DNA from: Entomortierella parvispora
Taxonomy: Eukaryota > Mortierellomycota > Mortierellomycetes > Mortierellales > Mortierellaceae
NCBI GenBank assembly: GCA_963573315.1
Contig: OY752147.1
Span: 186,001-250,000, forward strand
Reading direction: 5' to 3'
DNA: 64,000 nt
Every line of letters begins with the position of its first letter. Positions within the stretch are counted from its first letter, which is position 1. The notes beneath the pieces were generated by a model. That model saw only the letters and a list, made by a program, of their open reading frames with translations. It did not search any database and had not been told where the DNA came from. Position numbers and translations under genes: made by a program. Below, one piece after another: positions 57,215 through 64,000 of the stretch.

Positions 57215-60200
57215 AGTTTGTTTGAATAGAAGAGAGAAAACGTATTATATTTGATAGAATATTGATGCTTTGAATGGGGATGCTTATGAAGATTGAGAAG
57301 AGAGTGATCGGGGTAGAAAGTGCGTAAGAAAAGAAAGTGCATTGGAAAAAAAGACCAGCCCATCGCATGTACCAGTTTTCCGATGTTTGGTGTGAGTGTT
57401 GATGACCCCTTGGCGGCATCTTTGCGTGGCCATGGCATGGATTCTCAGACAGAACCGTCCATGATCTCGAACCTCGGAAGAGGTCCGCACACATAGCCTG
57501 GCAGCCATCAACATCCATCGGCGACCTGAAGTACCCACCTCATGTACCAGTTTTCCGATGTTTGGTGTGAGTGTTGATGACCCCTTGGCGGCATCTTTGC
57601 GTGGCCATGGCATGGATTCTCAGAGGGAACCATCCATGTTCTCGAACCCCGGTAAGAGGTCCGCACACGTAGCCTGGCAGCCATCAACATCCATCGGCGA
57701 CCTGAAGTACCCACCCGTAACCAATCCACTAGTCTAACAAAAGGAATGTAAAAGGAAATTTTTTTCTCTCTTTTTGCTGTTCTTGTTGTTTGATTCTTGA
57801 ATGGGAACCAAAGACCAAAGATCTAGTTGACAGGGACAGTTGGTTAATAGCTGTTGCTGTTGCTGTTCATGAAAAAAGAGTGAAGGGAGATCAAACTCGG
57901 GGCATTTGAACTTGCCTTTTGGTTGAGCTTGACCACTTGGATACTGGATCAGACCTCCAAGGGTTTTGGGCCAAGGCTGCATCAAAGACGGCAGACTATT
58001 TCGAGGCCAGGGCGGCCAGAGAGGGCAGACCAGAGAGGGCAGACCACCTCAGGGTCTGAGGTTTGATCAAAGAAGGCTACAGCTTTGAGTCAGGGCCGAC
58101 TCAGAGTGGGCTTGTATTCTCGGGGCTGGGGTGTGGGCGGGGGCCAAAGGAGGCGTAAGTGGGACTCGAAGGGCCAGAGCCAAACGATCAGGGCCGACGG
58201 TTTTGGGGTCGAAGATGAGCTAGGGCAGGTACATGTTCTTGGAGCCGAAGCTGAGGCGGCGGAGGACGTTCTTGAGGCTGATGCGGCACCAGGGAAGGCA
58301 AACGGTTCTGCCTCCGGGGTCGGGTCTGAGAGAGCTGACGTTTCTGGCCAAGGCAGGAAGGCCAGAGATGGCAGACGCTTTTGCAGCCGAGGAATAATCA
58401 GGGCCGGGGAGTTCGAGGCCACCGAGGTCAGGGTCGCCGAGGCCGAAGAAGATGGTGGCACCAAAGGGGGTAGGACCAAGGAAAGCAGGACCAAGGAAGG
58501 CAGGGTCAAGAGAGGCCAAGGAAGGCAGGGCCAAGGGAGGCAGGGCCAAGGGAGGCAGGGCCAAGGGAGCGGGACAGAACTTGCAGGGCCGACCTTGGAG
58601 TGGAGTGGAGTGGAGAAGAAGGATGAGGAGAAGAGAGTGGGGACCAGCTCCTGGCTCTTTTTTGCCAAAAACACATTTGGAGGTGAAGCGAGAAACAAAG
58701 ACGCGTTGCAGGGTATGGGACATGGTCCGTGAAAGGAGGAGGAGGAAGGAAAACGATTGGTCCAGCAGGCCATGCAGTTAGGGAGATGTGAAGAGGACGT
58801 GGTCCCATGTCTCAGATATTGTAAACAATTCAATGTAATTCAATAGCACATTGCACGGGACCATGTGCTGTCTTCATGTCCCCCGTCCGCTGTCGATCAC
58901 CATTCAGTCTTTGCGGACTGAATGACTGCAATCCACCAGCAACGCGTCTTCGTTTTTCGCTTTTCTTTTTGGCCAGTTTTCAAAAATGAGCAAAAACACG
59001 AAAAGCAAAAAAACGAAAAACGAAAAACAAAAAACAAAAAAGCCAAGAGCTGGTTCCCACATAAAAGGACCTCGTTCCCACTCTCTTCTCCTCATCCTTC
59101 TTCTCCACCCGACTCCACTCCACTCCAAGTTCGGTCCTGCTCCCTTTGGTCCTGCGAGTTCGGTCCAAGTTCGGTCCTGCCCCCTCTGGTCCTGGCCCCT
59201 CTGGTCCTGCCCTCGTCGGTCCAGCCATCTTCTTCGGCCTCCGCGACTCTGACCTCGGTGGCCTTGAGCTCTCCGGCCCTGATTATTCCTCGGCTGCAAA
59301 AGCGTCTGCCATCTCTGGCCTTCCTGCCTTGGCCAGAAACGTCAGCTCTCTCAGACCCGACCCCGGAGGCAGAACCGTTTGCCTTCCCTGGTGCCGCATC
59401 AGCCTCAAGAACGTCCTCCGCCGCCTCAGCTTCGGCTCCAAGAACATGTACCTGCCCTAGCTCATCTTCGACCCCAAAACCGTCGGCCCTGATCGTTTGG
59501 CTCTGGCCCTTCGAGTCCCACTTACGCCTCCTTTGGCCCCCGCCCACACCCCAGCCCCGAGAATACAAGCCCACTCTGAGTCGGCCCTGACTCAAAGCTG
59601 TAGCCTTCTTTGATCAAACCTCAGACCCTGAGGTGGTCTGCCCTCTCTGGTCTGCCCTCTCTGGCCGCCCTGGCCTCGAAATAGTCTGCCGTCTTTGATG
59701 CAGCCTTGGCCCAAAACCCTTGGAGGTCTGATCCAGTATCCAAGTGGTCAAGCTCAACCAAAAGGCAAGTTCAAATGCCCCGAGTTTGATCTCCCTTCAC
59801 TCTTTTTTCATGAACAGCAACAGCAACAGCTATTAACCAACTGTCCCTGTCAACTAGATCTTTGGTCTTTGGTTCCCATTCAAGAATCAAACAACAAGAA
59901 CAGCAAAAAGAGAGAAAAAAACTTCCTTTTACATTCCTTTTGTTAGACTAGTGGATTGGTTACGGGTGGGTACTTCAGGTCGCCGATGGATGTTGATGGC
60001 TGCCAGGCTACGTGTGCGGACCTCTTACCGGGGTTCGAGAACATGGATGGTTCCCTCTGAGAATCCATGCCATGGCCACGCAAAGATGCCGCCAAGGGGT
60101 CATCAACACTCACACCAAACATCGGAAAACTGGTACATGAGGTGGGTACTTCAGGTCGCCGATGGATGTTGATGGCTGCCAGGCTATGTGTGCGGACCTC

Positions 60201-60494
60201 TTCCGAGGTTCGAGAACATGGATGGTTCCCTCTGAGAATCCATGCCATGGCCACGCAAAGATGCCGCCACGGGGTCATCAACACCCACACCAAACATCGG
60301 AAAACTGGTATATTGGATGGTCCGGTCTTTTTTTCAACAAATTTTCTTTTCTTAGGCACTCTCTTCCTCGAGCACTTCTTCTCATCAATCTCACTTCAAG
60401 AAATCTCTTTCAAACCGTTCTCTCACAAGCACCCCCATTCAAAGTACTCTATCAAATATAACCTACGTTTTTCTCTCTTTTATTCAGACAAACT
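57215..60494. mobile_element. palindromic foldback element B, about 3.3 kb
   Basis: Its halves are reverse complements, with coordinates pairing as x + y = 117680: frames at 57985-57734 (-) and 59695-59946 (+) encode identical 83-residue texts. Ends match those of element A (AGTTTGTTTGAATAGAAG at 57215; AGTTTGTCTGAATAAAAG on the other strand ending at 60494). The spacer is at about 58705-58938. Compared with A, both arms carry the 175-base unit twice, the CGTTTTT expansion is lost on the left, and the right core (about 58920-59255) is almost the same as in A. No protein gene is visible inside. Like A it is probably non-autonomous. Confidence 0.75.
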
Positions 60495-60967
60495 AATGGG
60501 ATGCTGTCAAGAGATCCAAGAATCGTCGCTTTGTTACCATAGTTACTGACAGTATTGATGGAGAGAGAGCGATCTTCTTGTGTGGTCTCTGAGATGGTAT
60601 TTCGCAGGACAGCTCGTGCTTGCAATGTGCAATGTCAAGGTGGCGTCAAAGGACGCATGATGCAGGTCGAGGGATGGAATGAATAAATGACGAGACATGA
60701 TGTGAATGAGAGTAGCCGATTGTCTGGTCAGGGCGCAGCACAAACATTGTGGCAGTGTGCGCACCAAGATCTACATACAGTTTTGTCCAGTTGGTTCAGC
60801 CGCTGCATGACGATGTTGATGAGCGGCCAAGCCTCCCATTATCTGGCTGGCGCGTGGGAACGTGGTGATGAGGCGGTGGACCGTGCTCGTCTCCTTTCCC
60901 TCAACGGCTTTCTCGCGTATCTTCCTTTCATTCTCTTCTTGTCCCCAGCCTTACCTCCAATCTCACA
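60495..60967. other. flank of element B and upstream region of Crinkler copy 3
   Basis: The first 300 bases match the right flank of element A. From about 60800 the DNA is unique and leads with a CT-rich stretch (about 60880-60960) into the start of copy 3, where a promoter is expected. No F-box relic is seen here. Confidence 0.45.
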
Positions 60968-62961
60968 ATGTCCAACCTTTCATTGAATTGCATCTTCAAA
61001 GACATTCCAATGTCATTCTCAATCGACATTTCTCCTGCAGATACAGTTGATCAACTCAAGGACGCCATCAACACCAAGCAGGGGTTCAGAACTCCTGTAT
61101 TGAACCTTACGCTCTGGAAAGTGAGCCTCTCCGTCGATGCATCGTGGGAACAAAAGGAACATGTTCTCTTTGACTTGAACGATGAAAACAACCTCGACCC
61201 GGAACAATCCCTCAATCTTGTATTCCCACAAGGAGCACCACAAGATTCAATTCATATTGTCGTCCTATGGCAAGGTAGGCAGATTTATGTAGATACTATT
61301 GGCGTCGCGCTCGATGAAACTGGATTCGACTCTTTATTTCCTTCCATGGCGTTGCATGCAATCATGGTTACTTACTTTCACCCTTTTTGTATTTGTCCAA
61401 TATTGCGGTCCTAGACCTTTTATCAGAGCGTGCGTTTGTGCGTCTCAGATTGAGAGATGTTGTTAATATGATCCGGGAAGTCCCCGAGAGTTGTCCAGAC
61501 AGCATCCAAACATCCTTGCTGACCCCTCACACGGTGCACTCTTGGGACGCCTTTCTTCCCTCAGTGCTCGAAATGCCTCTTGTCAACCAGCCTCTATATC
61601 CTCGTCCAACCTTCTATCCACTAAGGACGATTCACATTGAAAGGGATATCCACAACATATTCCGTATCGATGTGGACTCCGTGCGAGGCCTACCTCCTTT
61701 TGCGGGAACCTATTCTTCTTCTGGGCTAGAGTATGGAATCCCGGATCTGGTTTGCAAGGGATCGGATAACACTTCGGTACTATTTCCAATTGAAATCAAG
61801 ACTACGAACGTCCTGCAATTAGTCGATGGCATCAGTTTTCATGATGCATACCGTGAACAAGGACCAAGCTCACGAGGCCTCTCTGGTTCCCTTAGTCAGA
61901 TTTATGGATATATGAAGATCAATGGGTTTCGATATGGAGTGCTATCAACCTTCACCCAAACGTGGTTTTTCAAGATCGATGGAAACAATTGCGACGAGTT
62001 GTGGGTCTCGCCGACAATCTCATTCAACGATACTGCACCGTCGTTGCTCCAGTGTTACTTGTGGCTGATCAAGGAGACGGCTATTGATGGACGGATTTAT
62101 GTCGGTGACACGGCTCAGCTTGTACGTACTAAGGAACATATCAAGAGCTTTAAGACAGCTAAACGAGGAACTAGGACCCTGTTACTACAAAGGTATGAGA
62201 AATAAGAGGTGCACATGCTTATCTGTAAGTTGAACAAGCTAATTGACGCCTGTGGTCATAGAGGCAGGGCCGGGCAGGGCTTAACGACACCTCGAGCGGC
62301 CAAGGCACAGCGATGGATCATGGCGACACGAGGGACCAGGACAACGCGATGGATCAGGACAACGCGATGGATCAGGACAATGCCAGGGAATAGAACATTG
62401 CGACGCGGCATGGAACAACTGCGTGTCGCCATTCCTGTTTTCAAAAACTCGAAACTACTTGCACAAGGCGAAGGAGCTCGTACATTCCGTGCCACATGGA
62501 AAGACATGGATGTGGTGGTCAAGAAAGCAGACTTGTGGAATCAACGGTTGATTGTTCATGATATTGAGAACGAAGAAAGGATCTACCGAGTCTTGAAGAC
62601 GCTGCAGGGGCGCTATATTCCGCGAATGAAGATGGCCGGAATCCTGAATGGAATGGAGATGATTCTGGTGACTGAATTTGTAGGAAATGACATATGCGAG
62701 GAATATTTGGATTCTTCAGATCGAGACAAAATCCGCAAAGCTCTATCAGCCATCCATTGTCTGGGCGTATTGCATGGTGACATCAGCGAGCACAATATTG
62801 TGATGAATCGCATTGGCCAGGACTCTTGTTTTTCTTTCATTGACTTCGGACTTTCGAAGTTCACGAGTTCAGATGTAGCTCTGAAGTGTGAGGCGAAGGA
62901 ACTGGATGAGCTACTGGACGATATACCTTGGCCGGAGGAAAACGCTTTTCAGAGTGGCTAG
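60968..62961 (+). CDS. Crinkler-type effector copy 3, 594 aa
   Basis: Exons 60968-61274, 61415-62192 and 62262-62961 join in frame with the same intron positions and phases as copies 1 and 2. The header ends IHIVVLWQG, the nuclease-like core keeps IERD, IPDLVC and FPIEIK, and the kinase domain keeps VVVKKAD, HGDISEHN and DFG. It is clearly more distant from copies 1 and 2 in the header and nuclease regions than in the kinase domain. The basic linker is longer because of tandem 18-base units (GACAACGCGATGGATCAG at about 62341-62380) coding for TTRWIR. It is about 470 bases from element B. No signal peptide is visible. Confidence 0.78.
62330..62392 (+). repeat. 18-base tandem repeat in the copy-3 linker
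   Basis: Three near-identical units of CAGGACAACGCGATGGAT encode repeated Arg/Thr/Trp residues in the linker between nuclease-like and kinase-like domains. Copy 1 and copy 2 have about one and a half units at the same place. Confidence 0.7.
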
Positions 62962-63597
62962 TGTCTAACATTCGTGTTGAGGCAACTAACTTCTCTAATA
63001 TCCCAGACCAATACTTGGCACCATTTACTCCGAGGAATAAAAAGAGTACCGAAAAAAAATCTGAAATGAATGGACATGCCCCAGGTACTTACTGAGCAGC
63101 GTCACCCTTTTTTGGGCACAGGAAAACAATAGTGTCCTTTATGAAGTTTGCACAATTTGAGATCCCCTTTCTTAATAACCGGAGGAGTGCCGAGAATGAC
63201 TCTTGAAAATATCACAGTAAACAAGGAGATCAGCTTTTGACGGCACAGGCTGAGTGATGGTGTTGTCGCTATTTTGTTCAAGGAAGAAAGGAGACACTGA
63301 CACGCGTGAATAGTGGTTATCAAAATAGCAAAGGAAGGGCTCTCTCACTGCCAGAGCGACTTTCAGAGGGCATCCCTCTGCCATCGTGTGCAACACTAAA
63401 CCAGGAAAACTGATCACGAATTTCTCGGAGATTTTGATTTGGAAAAGATAGAGAATATACGATAGGGCCTTAAGCGAGACTCGATATCAGAGCTCACTTC
63501 TTTCACTCCTTTCCCCATCCTCTTCCTCAACTGCTTTCTCTGTACTTGTTTTCTACTCTCAGTCTTCCCCTTGTTCAGCTTGATCGCCATCCTCACC
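62962..63597. other. intergenic region between Crinkler copies 3 and 4
   Basis: No protein-like frame is convincing. It should hold the 3' end of copy 3 and the promoter of copy 4, with a CT-rich stretch just upstream of the latter's start. Confidence 0.4.
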
Positions 63598-64000
63598 ATG
63601 ACCAACATCTCTCTGAACTGCATCTTCACTGACCGCTTAACTGTTGATCCAGTCACCATCTCATCTACAGGGACAGTTGCCGAACTGAAAAATGCCATAA
63701 AAGCCGTGACGAGGTGCAATGCATCCAAAACTGACTTCATGCTCTGGAGAGTATCTATCCCCCTCGCTGCGACCCAAGAACAAATGGACGCTGTTTTCAT
63801 TGGTCTCAGCGATGGAAACAGCATCAGCTCATCGCAAACCATCCAGTCGCTGTTCCCAGAAGTTCCAGTGCAAGGCGCTATTCACATCGTAGTCAAATGG
63901 CAAGGTATGTGAATTTGGTGGAGTAATAGGTATTGTGGTTGATAAAGTCGCACTCGTTATTTTGTTCTCGAGTTCCTATTTATTATATTAATACTTTTAT
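63598..64000 (+). CDS. Crinkler-type effector copy 4, first exon only (runs off the window)
   Basis: The first exon (63598-63904, 307 bases) has the same length and end phase as in copy 3. It encodes a header with LKNAIKAV, LWRVSIPLA and IHIVVKWQG, and the expected donor GTATGTG follows at 63905. The start was chosen at the Met that aligns with the other copies; an upstream in-frame Met at 63571 is possible. The remaining window (63905-64000) is intron. Whether nuclease-like and kinase-like domains follow cannot be seen here. Confidence 0.7.

Overview
The window looks like nuclear DNA of a filamentous early-diverging fungus, most likely Mortierellomycota/Mucoromycota (inference from style and gene content; no search was run). 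Genes are split by short GT-AG introns, often with homopolymer tracts. They encode standard eukaryotic proteins (GET1, RBM25-type splicing factor, LTV1, eL39, MSH5, ABCC transporter). Next to them are lineage-type families: an IFI6/27-like protein, an HSPA12-type Hsp70, an F-box/LRR protein and Crinkler-type effectors. I saw no rRNA, tRNA, CRISPR or bacterial-style operon.

Positions 1-39300 are an ordinary euchromatic block. In order: an ATP-grasp-like protein (+), a degraded stretch, GET1 (-), RBM25 (+), a broken gene, a glycosylated membrane protein (-), an HSPA12-like Hsp70 with an Asn-rich N-terminus (+), eL39 (-), a doubtful WD-like remnant (+), an IFI6/27-like protein (-), a large Ser/Pro-rich membrane protein (+), a mitochondrial protein (-), LTV1 (+), MSH5 (-) and an MRP-type ABC transporter (+). 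Several pairs are divergent and share a promoter interval (GET1/RBM25, mitochondrial protein/LTV1, MSH5/ABCC, membrane protein/Hsp70).

Positions 39900-64000 are an accessory block. It holds two 3.3-3.4 kb near-perfect palindromic (foldback) elements, A at 39908-43309 and B at 57215-60494. Each has long inverted arms, a spacer of about 0.23 kb and matching ends; a solo copy of the end lies at 54572-54626. Interleaved are three complete Crinkler-type genes (ubiquitin-like header, PD-(D/E)xK nuclease-like domain, protein-kinase-like domain), the first exon of a fourth at the right edge, and a broken kinase-end fragment. Crinkler copies 1 and 2 are an inverted duplication that includes the upstream DNA, in which a truncated F-box fragment points the other way. 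An intact F-box/LRR gene and a secreted RNase T2 lie between them.

The most unusual content is the link between transposase-less palindromic elements and the Crinkler genes. Arms within one element match each other better than they match the other element. One Crinkler copy is bracketed by element ends. Sequence divergence along the Crinkler copies is uneven, which suggests gene conversion. Exon joins below were worked out by hand from frame and splice-site consistency, and positions may be off by a few bases where stated as approximate.
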